DNA of 64,000 nucleotides from assembly GCF_000300275.1 (NCBI RefSeq), contig NZ_AMRN01000010.1:62001-126000 (forward strand). The letters run 5' to 3'. The position numbers were made by a program, and so were the translations under genes. The notes below the pieces were generated by a model. The model was given only the letters and a program-made list of their open reading frames with translations. It had not been told where the DNA came from and searched no databases. This DNA is from Thalassospira profundimaris WP0211 (GTDB taxonomy: Bacteria > Pseudomonadota > Alphaproteobacteria > Rhodospirillales > Thalassospiraceae). Positions within the stretch are counted from its first letter, which is position 1. Each line of letters opens with the position of its first letter. Shown here one piece after another: positions 1 to 7,022 of this stretch.

Positions 1-116
1 GCGTCATAACCGCTGATCGCAAAGCCGGTTTCATCGACATATTGCTCGCCGGCAAGGGCGGCACCCGACAGGCCAAAAACAAATGCCGTACCGATCAAAA
101 ACTTTTTGAACATCAT
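1..116 (-). CDS. Secreted protein, probably YHS-domain type (N-terminus only)
   Basis: Only the first 38 codons are in the window; the gene runs off the left edge. The start shows a lysine pair followed by a hydrophobic stretch and an ALA-G cleavage site, a clear Sec signal peptide. The mature part begins EQYVDETGFAISGYD, which resembles the start of small secreted YHS-domain proteins (typically xxGxAIxGYDPVAYF). A GGAGG ribosome site lies seven bases before the ATG at 116; a second in-frame ATG follows directly. The export signal is seen; the family name is inferred from about 20 mature residues and needs the missing part. Confidence 0.6.
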   Translation of the reverse strand, partial: MMFKKFLIGTAFVFGLSGAALAGEQYVDETGFAISGYD

Positions 117-267
117 CCCTGTTCCTCCGTTTGAAAATCCCTGATGAACCGAGTTTGCCCGGGAAGGGCTTCAAAGCGAAATGACGTTGCGACACTGTTT
201 CGTGAGATCGCGTGAACCTATGAAAAACCGGTCTGTGCTTCCTATATCAAACAAAGAGAATTACCCC

Positions 268-298
268 TTGACCTCAACTATAGTTGAGGAATTACCAA
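268..298 (+). promoter_or_regulatory. SoxR-type operator/promoter
   Basis: A perfect 18-bp palindrome, CCTCAACTATAGTTGAGG, occupies 272-289. It matches the known SoxR consensus CCTCAA-N6-TTGAGG. It sits just after a -35-like TTGACC (268-273), and a weak -10 (TACCAA, 293-298) follows after a long 19-bp spacer, the geometry used by MerR-family activators. The VOC gene starts 52 bases downstream. No soxR gene is in the window. Confidence 0.75.
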
Positions 299-341
299 GA
301 AGGGAAATCGGAAAACAGACATACCAAAACAAGGATAAGCC

Positions 342-725
342 ATGACTGCTGCATTTCTCGAACACGTGAATTTTACGGTCGCCGATCCGGCGAAAACCGC
401 CCGGAACCTGCATAACTGGTTTGGCTGGCACACCCGCTGGCACGGGGAGGCCATCCATGGCGGGCTGTCCTATCATGTTGGCAATGACACAAGCTATGTC
501 GCGATCTATGCCCATGGCACGCCAAAGGACGGCCAAGATAACTCCTATGCCACCATTGGTGGGCTGAACCATATCGGGATTGTCGTCGATGACCTTGATG
601 CGACCGAGGCAAAGATCAAGGCCGACGGCATCGAAACCTTCAACCATGCCGATTACGAACCCGGTCGCCGGTTCTATTTCCGTGATGAAAACAACATCGA
701 ATTCGAAGTGGTCAGTTACGCCTGA
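342..725 (+). CDS. VOC (glyoxalase/bleomycin-resistance) family protein
   Basis: This 127-residue protein has the length and pattern of a single-unit vicinal-oxygen-chelate protein. It starts FLEHVNFTVADP, where His8 is the usual first metal ligand, has the mid-protein GGLNHIGIVVDDLDAT strand with a second metal-type His, and ends in the typical FYFRDENNIEFEVVSY. Such proteins are metal-dependent lyases, dioxygenases or resistance proteins; the substrate cannot be read from sequence. An AAGGA ribosome site precedes the ATG. The SoxR-type operator upstream suggests induction by redox-cycling compounds, fitting a detoxification role (inference). It is divergent from the YHS-type gene. Confidence 0.85.
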   Translation: MTAAFLEHVNFTVADPAKTARNLHNWFGWHTRWHGEAIHGGLSYHVGNDTSYVAIYAHGTPKDGQDNSYATIGGLNHIGIVVDDLDATEAKIKADGIETFNHADYEPGRRFYFRDENNIEFEVVSYA

Positions 726-745
726 CCACTTCGGTCAAAGATCGA

Positions 746-1570
746 TTAGCAGGGTTCATATTCCCGATCATTGCCAAGCGATGGCACCATCCGGCGAATT
801 TCATCAACGCGCGTCAGATCAATCTCGGCGGTGATGAAACCCGGATCGGTGCCACCATCGGCCAAGACCTGCCCCCACGGATCAATGATCAGGGAATGAC
901 CAAATGTCTGGCGGTCGCCCGGATGATCACCGCACTGGGCGGCTGCAATCACAAAGCATCCGTTTTCAATCGCACGCGCCTTCAAAAGGGTATGCCAGTG
1001 CGCCTGCCCGGTGGTGCGGGTAAAGGCCGCCGGGATGCTGAGGATCTTTGCCCCTGCCTTGGCGTAATCGCGAAACAGATGTGGGAACCGCACGTCATAG
1101 CAGATCGATATCCCTACCTTGCCAAAATCGGTGTCAGCCAGTCGGGTCGCATTGCCGGGACGGAACGTTTTGCTTTCGCGGTAACTTTCTCCATTGGCCA
1201 GATCGACGTCAAACATGTGGATCTTGTCATAGGACGTGATGACCTTGCCATCCGGACCAATCACGAAACACCGGTTCGCAACGCGATCTTCATCCGGCAC
1301 TTTGACATGCAGCGATCCGACAATCAGCGTCGATCTCAGTTCTTCGGCCAGGTCGCAAAAGAAAACCAGACCGGGATGCTCATTCTCGGGAAAGGCAGCG
1401 GCACGGACATTTTCGCCGCCAAACGACATCATCGACACGTTTTCAGGAAAGGCGATCAATCTGGCCCCGGCAGCATGGGCATCGCGGGCATAGGTTGCTG
1501 CGCGCGCAAGGTTATCAGACATCACATCGCGTGAATTGACCTGCACGCAGGCCGCAATGAAACGGGTCAT
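746..1570 (-). CDS. Carbon-nitrogen hydrolase, Nit1/deaminated-glutathione amidase type
   Basis: The 274 residues carry the nitrilase-superfamily triad in order: Glu in FPENVSM (about residue 43), Lys in YDKIHMFD and Cys in ISICYDVRFP. The DKIHMFDVD and CYDVRFPxLFR signatures are those of the Nit1/YbeM branch, which hydrolyses deaminated glutathione as metabolite repair. AGGAGA lies before the ATG. In alphaproteobacteria this gene commonly sits directly beside glutaredoxin and comF; here about 2.5 kb separates it from grxC, with the GntR-oxidoreductase pair between. The enzyme class is firm; the exact substrate is inferred from family likeness. Confidence 0.88.
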   Translation of the reverse strand: MTRFIAACVQVNSRDVMSDNLARAATYARDAHAAGARLIAFPENVSMMSFGGENVRAAAFPENEHPGLVFFCDLAEELRSTLIVGSLHVKVPDEDRVANRCFVIGPDGKVITSYDKIHMFDVDLANGESYRESKTFRPGNATRLADTDFGKVGISICYDVRFPHLFRDYAKAGAKILSIPAAFTRTTGQAHWHTLLKARAIENGCFVIAAAQCGDHPGDRQTFGHSLIIDPWGQVLADGGTDPGFITAEIDLTRVDEIRRMVPSLGNDREYEPC

Positions 1571-1766
1571 GACGCAGTCTCCTTTTTATCATTATCCGTC
1601 TTCATGATGCGGCTCATCCCAGCCTGCCGCAATAGATAATTGGGATAGCGCAGCGGCGAACAAGGCCCGCAAAAAGACCTGCGCCTAAGCGCACACATTG
1701 CGCATTTCCGCATCAACAACCGACATCACGCACATCCCAAATTCAGTCTTTTCATCCCCGAAATTA

Positions 1767-1788
1767 GTGTATACAGTATTCCGTACAC
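1767..1788. promoter_or_regulatory. GntR/FCD operator candidate
   Basis: GTGTA (1767-1771) and TACAC (1784-1788) form a dyad, and the left arm contains a perfect TGTATACA palindrome (1768-1775), the core often bound by FCD-type GntR regulators. It ends 16 bases before the ATG of the GntR gene, so autoregulation is likely. Seen: the symmetry. Inferred: the binding protein. Confidence 0.55.
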
Positions 1789-1804
1789 CTAACGAGGATC
1801 GAAG

Positions 1805-2464
1805 ATGGAACCTCTTTCCGGCCGAAAAAGTCTGACTGACGAAGTGCATGACCGCCTGGTTGATGCCTTGTGTTCCGGTGCTCTCCCTCCCGGGACACCT
1901 TTGCGTCAGGAAGCTATTGCCGAGGAACTCAATGTCTCGCGGCAACCAGTGTTGCAAGCTCTGGGGTTGCTGCGTCGTGACGGGCTGGTTGAACCGATGG
2001 GACGGCGCGGATATCGCGTTGCGCCTGTCGACAGCGACCTTGTCCGTCACGTTTATGACCTGAGAGAAGCATTTGACGGGCTTGCAGCTCGTCTCGCTGC
2101 TGAAACCAAGGCACCGGATCGGGAATCGGCTTTGCGGGCTGCCATTATACAGGGACACCACGCTCTGGGCAGCGGCGACACCGCAAACCTTGTTGCAGCC
2201 GACGTCGCATTCCATCAAACGATCTACCGTTTGTCGGGTAACCCCCTGTTGCCCGAAGCATCAGCCGCAGTCTGGCTTCAGATCAGACGCGTGATGCATG
2301 CCTACCTGCAGATCGGGTACCCCCGTGATCCGATCTGGACGGAACATCAGGCCATCGCCGATGCAATCTGTGTCGGCGATGGTCCTCTTGCCGAAAAACT
2401 GGCGCGCGATCATGGGCGCAATGCACGTGATCGCCTGATTTCCCGAATGGAAAAGCCAAGCTGA
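1805..2464 (+). CDS. GntR-family regulator, FCD subfamily
   Basis: The 219 residues have an N-terminal winged helix (about 10-75: SLTDEVHDRLVDAL, IAEELNVSRQPV, LRRDGLVEPM) and a C-terminal all-helical FCD ligand domain. The FCD metal/ligand residues are visible as Asp in YDLREAFDG, His in ADVAFHQTIY and His in TEHQAIADAI. FCD regulators usually respond to small organic acids and control an adjacent catabolic gene. The next gene, 152 bases downstream on the same strand, is the SAF-domain oxidoreductase, its likely target. The start is supported by GAGGATCGAAG before ATG and by the operator just upstream. Confidence 0.88.
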   Translation: MEPLSGRKSLTDEVHDRLVDALCSGALPPGTPLRQEAIAEELNVSRQPVLQALGLLRRDGLVEPMGRRGYRVAPVDSDLVRHVYDLREAFDGLAARLAAETKAPDRESALRAAIIQGHHALGSGDTANLVAADVAFHQTIYRLSGNPLLPEASAAVWLQIRRVMHAYLQIGYPRDPIWTEHQAIADAICVGDGPLAEKLARDHGRNARDRLISRMEKPS

Positions 2465-2616
2465 CCTTCCCCTCGCTGCCACCAACAGCCCGCCTTTTCG
2501 TCGCCCTTCGCACCACCATTCCCCATCGACTTCAAAAAATCTGCCAATGACCCGTCCGCGTCGCCAAAGGCAGAACCATATAAGAACGACAAGTTTCCTG
2601 TCTGGGAGGAACGCCA

Positions 2617-3954
2617 ATGAACCTTGATACAAAGCTCCACAAACGGGCTGATGAAGGCAATCCCGTCCGGGTTGGCATCATCGGTGCCGGCAAGTTCGGG
2701 TCGATGTTTTTAAGTCAGGCCGGCCATCATCCGGGCTATCACGTTCTGGGTATTGCCGATCTTAGCATTGATCGTACCAAGGCCGCCCTGCGCCGTGTCG
2801 GATGGTCTGATGACCAGTTCACCGCAAAGGATGCTGCATCGGCCTATCGCGACGGCACCACATGGCTGACCGAGGATGCCGATGCCCTGATTGCCGCCGA
2901 CGGGCTTGAAGTCATCATTGATGCCACCGGAAGCCCCGCCGCCGGTTTACGCTTTGCGCTTAAGGCCATCGAACATGGCCGTCACATCGTCATGGTCAAT
3001 GTCGAGGCCGATGTACTTGCCGGTCCTCTGCTTGCCAAACGCGCAGAGGCCGCCGGACTTGTCTATTCCATGGCCTATGGCGATCAACCGGCGCTGATTT
3101 CGGAAATGGTCGATTGGGCGCGCGCGATTGGCCTGCCGGTAACGTGTGCTGGCAAGGGCACCAAATATCTTCCGATCTATCACCATGTCACGCCCGATGA
3201 TGTCTGGCATCACTATGGCCTGACACCGGAACAGGCACAGGCGGGCGGCATGAACCCGCAAATTTTCAACAGCTTCCTGGATGGTACCAAATCGGCCATC
3301 GAAATGGCGGCCGTGTCCAATGCCTGTGATCTTGTACCACAGGATTGCGGATTGCAGTTCCCGGCCTGTGGCGTTGACGATTTGCCCCGCCTGCTTTGCC
3401 CGCGTGAAAGTGGTGGCATATTGGATCGCAAAGGCACGGTCGAGGTGGTTTCAAGCCTTGAACGCGACACCCGCCCGGTGTTCCGCGATCTGCGCTGGGG
3501 CGTTTATGTGACCTTTGAGGCCCCCAGCGACTATGTCGCGCGCTGCTTTAACGAATATGGCCTTCTGACCGATCCAAGCGGACAATATTCGACCATGTAT
3601 AAGCCCTATCACCTGATCGGGTTGGAACTTGGCATTTCGGTGGCCTCAGCCGCCCTGCGCGGCGAAGCCACCGGCACATCACGCGCCTGGTCGGGCGATG
3701 CGGTTGCCACCGCCAAGCGCGATCTTAAACCCGGCGAAATGCTGGATGGCGAAGGCGGCTATACGGTTTACGGCAAACTGATGCCTGCCCTGACGTCAAA
3801 GTCGCGCAATGCCCTTCCGATCGGGCTTGCGCACCATTTGAAAATCAAACGACCTGTTGCCATGGATCAAACCCTGACCTGGGATGATGTCGAATTTGAT
3901 GCCAAGGACCCGGCGATTGCTTTCCGCAAGGAAATGGAAGCTACATTCGGCTAG
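2617..3954 (+). CDS. Homoserine-dehydrogenase-like oxidoreductase with SAF domain (COG4091 type)
   Basis: The 445 residues begin with a Rossmann fold (VGIIGAGKFGSMF, about 20-32) followed by strand/acidic patterns for NAD(P) binding. A central catalytic region contains AGKGTKYLPIYHHVTPDDVW. The C-terminal part (about 365-420, KPGEMLDGEGGYTVYGKLMPA) looks like a SAF domain. This fits the family annotated as predicted homoserine dehydrogenase, whose members usually sit beside FCD-type GntR regulators and act in sugar-acid or C4 catabolism rather than threonine synthesis. Ribosome site GGGAGGA. A strong terminator follows. The family is fairly sure; the substrate is unknown. Confidence 0.8.
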   Translation: MNLDTKLHKRADEGNPVRVGIIGAGKFGSMFLSQAGHHPGYHVLGIADLSIDRTKAALRRVGWSDDQFTAKDAASAYRDGTTWLTEDADALIAADGLEVIIDATGSPAAGLRFALKAIEHGRHIVMVNVEADVLAGPLLAKRAEAAGLVYSMAYGDQPALISEMVDWARAIGLPVTCAGKGTKYLPIYHHVTPDDVWHHYGLTPEQAQAGGMNPQIFNSFLDGTKSAIEMAAVSNACDLVPQDCGLQFPACGVDDLPRLLCPRESGGILDRKGTVEVVSSLERDTRPVFRDLRWGVYVTFEAPSDYVARCFNEYGLLTDPSGQYSTMYKPYHLIGLELGISVASAALRGEATGTSRAWSGDAVATAKRDLKPGEMLDGEGGYTVYGKLMPALTSKSRNALPIGLAHHLKIKRPVAMDQTLTWDDVEFDAKDPAIAFRKEMEATFG

Positions 3955-3975
3955 ACCGCAATCATCAGACAAATA

Positions 3976-4004
3976 AAAACCCCGGCCAAACTGGCCGGGG
4001 TTTT
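3976..4004. terminator. Bidirectional terminator
   Basis: A 12-bp perfect stem (3976-3987 with 3993-4004) with a 5-base loop, A-run on one side and T-run on the other. It lies between the convergent oxidoreductase and grxC genes and can serve both strands. Confidence 0.9.
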
Positions 4005-4038
4005 GTACGACTATTGCCGTTGATCAGCCAATTGGCGA

Positions 4039-4296
4039 TCACGCAGACAGCTTGGCTTCGAGCTTATCAGCTGCTTCCAGCGCCATCAGCTCGTCACAGC
4101 CGCCAATATGTTCGTCATTGATGAAAATCTGCGGCACGGTATGACGGCCATTGGCACGGTCCATCATTTCCTTTTTACGACGCGGTTCCATCATCACATC
4201 GATCAGCTGGTATTTCGCACCCTTTTCCTCAAGCAGCTTGCGCGCACGCTTGCAATACGGGCACCATTCGGTGGCATAGACTTCAACTTTTGCCAT
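4039..4296 (-). CDS. grxC: Glutaredoxin 3
   Basis: An 85-residue dithiol glutaredoxin with the active site CPYC at residues 12-15, the TVPQIFI cis-proline segment and the GGCDELMAL glutathione-binding end. It reduces disulfides and mixed glutathione disulfides in the cytoplasm. The frame is open 11 codons further upstream, but MAKVEVYATEWCPYC at 4296 gives the standard length and follows AAAGGA by ten bases, so I chose it. comF lies upstream on the same strand with a 125-base gap, and the pair is probably co-transcribed, ending at the terminator at 3976-4004. Confidence 0.93.
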   Translation of the reverse strand: MAKVEVYATEWCPYCKRARKLLEEKGAKYQLIDVMMEPRRKKEMMDRANGRHTVPQIFINDEHIGGCDELMALEAADKLEAKLSA

Positions 4297-4421
4297 GAGG
4301 CAGTCATCCTTTCTTTGGCAACCGATCATCGCGAATGCCCCGGATTATCGGGTCCACTGCGTCTGATACGGTGCGGAATTTCAGTCAGATGACGGCTATA
4401 TAACAGAAATCTTGCAGCGCG

Positions 4422-5189
4422 TCATCGCACGACACGTGCAACCGTGATCACAGATACGTGCATAACGCCTGATTGCTTTAACGCCCGAACACAGGCGTTG
4501 GCCGTTGCCCCGGTGGTCAGAACATCGTCAACCAAAACAACCCGCGCCCCGACAAGATTGCGTTTCTCAGCGCGCGCTTCATCGACAACAAATGCCCCGC
4601 CAACTTCGCGTTTGCGCGAAGACGGGCCAAGCCCGCCAAGGCTTCTTGTATTGCGCTGACGGGCCAAAACCAGCCCATCCCAAGGCACGCCTGTCATCTG
4701 CGAAAGCTTTGCCGCCAAAAGGCCCGACTGGTTATAGCGCCGTTTCAAAAGCCGTCTTCGATGCAACGGCACCGGCACGATCAGATCAGCCTGATCCCAG
4801 ATCCCCCTGCCCGCCTGATAGACCCAGCGCGCAAGAAGTGGTGTCAGGTCACCCCTATCCGCATGTTTGAACCGCAACAGGTATTCGCGGCTGTGATCAT
4901 CATACACCAGTGCCGCCCGTGCTTGATCAAAGGCCGGTTTCTTTTGCAGGCAATTGCCACACAAAATCTGTCCGCTTTCATCAGGATCACCCCCGATGTT
5001 ACCGCTATCATCAAGTTCGAATGGATAGCCGCAGCAGGCACATTGCGGGGCCGTGATAAACCTTAAACCCGCCCAACACTCGGCACAGACCGCATGGGTG
5101 GTATCGGTCACATCGCCACAGCCCCCGCAACGCGGTGGTAAAATGGCGTTAACGCCCATGGTTGCGATGGTGCGGACCCATTCGATCAT
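4422..5189 (-). CDS. comF: ComF-family phosphoribosyltransferase-like protein
   Basis: The 255 residues show an N-terminal double zinc ribbon with CGGC, CAEC, CACC and CGNC cysteine pairs (about residues 21-84). A phosphoribosyltransferase fold follows, with the PRPP loop VVLVDDVLTTGATANAC near residue 215-230. ComF proteins support DNA uptake/natural transformation or related DNA repair; the biochemical activity is poorly defined. It lies upstream of grxC on the same strand, a usual alphaproteobacterial arrangement. Confidence 0.9.
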   Translation of the reverse strand: MIEWVRTIATMGVNAILPPRCGGCGDVTDTTHAVCAECWAGLRFITAPQCACCGYPFELDDSGNIGGDPDESGQILCGNCLQKKPAFDQARAALVYDDHSREYLLRFKHADRGDLTPLLARWVYQAGRGIWDQADLIVPVPLHRRRLLKRRYNQSGLLAAKLSQMTGVPWDGLVLARQRNTRSLGGLGPSSRKREVGGAFVVDEARAEKRNLVGARVVLVDDVLTTGATANACVRALKQSGVMHVSVITVARVVR

Positions 5190-5248
5190 CTGCGATGCTA
5201 TCCACGATCACCTTAAGGAACGGCAGCATAACACACGCAGGGATTGAA

Positions 5249-6160
5249 TTAGCCAAAATCAAATAACGGATTTTTCCGCAAGGTATCCGCCGCCAGATCA
5301 ATAAAGGCCCGGACCTTTGCCGGGGCATGGCGGCCCTCGGGATGGACCAGATGGATTGGCACCGGATCGGGATCATATTCACCAAGCACGGCCACCAATC
5401 GCCCATTCGCAAGATAGGGGGCCGCCTGATAGGACAGCATGCGCACAGTCCCCCAACCATCAAGGGCCGCATTGCGCGCTGCCTCAATCGAATTGGTTTG
5501 CCATCGGGCATCCGGGGAAAAGCCGATCTTGCGCCCGCCGTCCGGGGATCTGAATTGCCAATCAAGCCGTGCGGAGGATCCGGTGGTGGCAATGAGGCGA
5601 TGAGCGGCAAGATCAGCGGGTGTTTGTGGCGTTCCAAATCTCGCAATGTAATGCGGTGAAGCGCAAAGGATCTGGCTGACCTGCCCGACCCGCACGGCCG
5701 TTAATGATGAGTCGGCAAGATCACCGATGCGCACCGCAAGGTCGATGCCTTCCTCGACAATATTGACGATGCGATCAAACAGCAGCAGCCGCGCGTGCAT
5801 GTCGGGATATTCATCCAGATACGCGCCAACAATCGGGGCGACATGCATCTGGCCGAACTGAACCGGGGCGGTGATGGTCAACATCCCGCTTGGTTTGGCA
5901 TAGGCCCCACCGGCGGCGGCCTCGACCTCTTTAAGGTCGGCCAGCAACCTTTTGCAGTCTGCATAATACCGTGCACCGGCCTCTGTCACCGTGACCGACC
6001 GGGTTGTGCGCGTCAGAAGGCGTGCGCCTGTCACATCCTCCAGATACGCGACCGCGCGGGTGACCGCAGGCGGACTTTGACGCAACGCGCGGGCAGCAGC
6101 GGCGAAGCTGCGCGCCTCGACCACATGCACAAACACATTCATCGCTTCGAAACGGTCCAT
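5249..6160 (-). CDS. LysR-family transcriptional regulator
   Basis: The 303 residues have the LysR winged helix at the N-terminus (AMNVFVHVVEARSFAAAARAL, PPAVTRAVAYLE, LLTRTTRSVTVTEAG) and the two-lobed effector domain after about residue 90. It is transcribed away from the GST gene with a 131-base gap holding two operator-like dyads, the classic layout of a LysR regulator that controls its divergent neighbour. The effector is unknown. The ATG at 6160 gives the standard length. Confidence 0.92.
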   Translation of the reverse strand: MDRFEAMNVFVHVVEARSFAAAARALRQSPPAVTRAVAYLEDVTGARLLTRTTRSVTVTEAGARYYADCKRLLADLKEVEAAAGGAYAKPSGMLTITAPVQFGQMHVAPIVGAYLDEYPDMHARLLLFDRIVNIVEEGIDLAVRIGDLADSSLTAVRVGQVSQILCASPHYIARFGTPQTPADLAAHRLIATTGSSARLDWQFRSPDGGRKIGFSPDARWQTNSIEAARNAALDGWGTVRMLSYQAAPYLANGRLVAVLGEYDPDPVPIHLVHPEGRHAPAKVRAFIDLAADTLRKNPLFDFG

Positions 6161-6176
6161 CTTGCGCCCCGTGATT

Positions 6177-6216
6177 ATTCCACTTCTCGGAATACTAAAT
6201 TTCCAATAAACGGAAT
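6177..6216. promoter_or_regulatory. Two tandem TTCC-N7-GGAA dyads (LysR operator candidates)
   Basis: ATTCC-N7-GGAAT at 6177-6193 and TTCC-N7-GGAA at 6201-6215 (extended by a base to GGAAT at 6216) have the same half-sites and the same spacing. Their centres are 23 bp apart, near two helical turns. Both lie between the divergent LysR and GST genes. LysR proteins bind such paired dyads; that this LysR binds here is inferred. Confidence 0.6.
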
Positions 6217-6291
6217 TCCATCATTAAATAGAAATAATCACAATATCCTCCGTTTTCGCCCCATGCGAACCAGTAACTCGGAGGATGTTTC

Positions 6292-6909
6292 ATGAAATTG
6301 CATTATTTCGCGCTGTCGGGACACGCCCATCGCGCCCACCTTTTCCTTAGCCTGCTTGGCATTGATCACGAACTGGTTCATGTCGACATGGTCAATGGCG
6401 AACACAAGTCCCCGGAATTCCTTGAACTGAACCCGTTCGGGCAGGTCCCCGTGCTTGAAGATGGTGACGTTGTCATCGCGGATTCCATCGCAATCATGGT
6501 CTATGCCGCCAAAAAGGTCGGTGCGACCAACTGGCTCCCCGAAGATGCAGCCGATCTGGCACAGGTTCAGCGCTGGCTTTCGGTTGCAGCGGGTGAAATT
6601 GCCTACGGGCCGTGTGCAGCACGTCTGTTGACGTTGTTTGGCGCCAAGTTTGATGCAAACGATGTCATTGCCCGTGCGCATGGCGTGCTAAAACTGATCG
6701 ATGATCGCCTGTCAAACCGCGACTGGATTGCGCTTGATCATCCGACCGCCGCCGATATCGCGCTTTACAGCTATATCGCCAACGCCCCCGAAGGCAATGT
6801 CGCGCTTGATCCCTACACGCATGTCCTTGCATGGCTGAAACGTATTGAAGCACTGCCGGGCTTTGTGCCCTTTGAAACGTCGTCGGTCGGTCTTCGGGCG
6901 GCTTCGTGA
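6292..6909 (+). CDS. Glutathione S-transferase family protein
   Basis: The 205 residues have a thioredoxin-like N-terminal domain (residues 1-80) ending in the glutathione-binding motif [22 protein letters not shown], and a helical C-terminal domain with the capping motif [13 protein letters not shown]. The probable active-site position is Ser9 (ALSGHAH), suggesting a theta/nu-like bacterial class. Ribosome site GGAGG lies seven bases before ATG. The LysR gene is divergent; the PPOX/ferredoxin-reductase fusion follows on the same strand after 113 bases. A role in electrophile detoxification is inferred. Confidence 0.9.
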   Translation: MKLHYFALSGHAHRAHLFLSLLGIDHELVHVDMVNGEHKSPEFLELNPFGQVPVLEDGDVVIADSIAIMVYAAKKVGATNWLPEDAADLAQVQRWLSVAAGEIAYGPCAARLLTLFGAKFDANDVIARAHGVLKLIDDRLSNRDWIALDHPTAADIALYSYIANAPEGNVALDPYTHVLAWLKRIEALPGFVPFETSSVGLRAAS

Positions 6910-7022
6910 TGATATGGGCCGGTCATTGATCCCTGCGCGTAACGCGCAAGAACTTCAAGCGCACCGGCCCCACCGGATTTGCCCCGCCTCGACACCGTCT
7001 TTCCACTGGACAGGAGCACGAG

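Noticed and set aside
6934-6948. TGCGCG/CGCGCA hairpin between the GST and fusion genes as terminator
   Set aside because: Stem of six pairs and no T-run; the two genes are probably co-transcribed.
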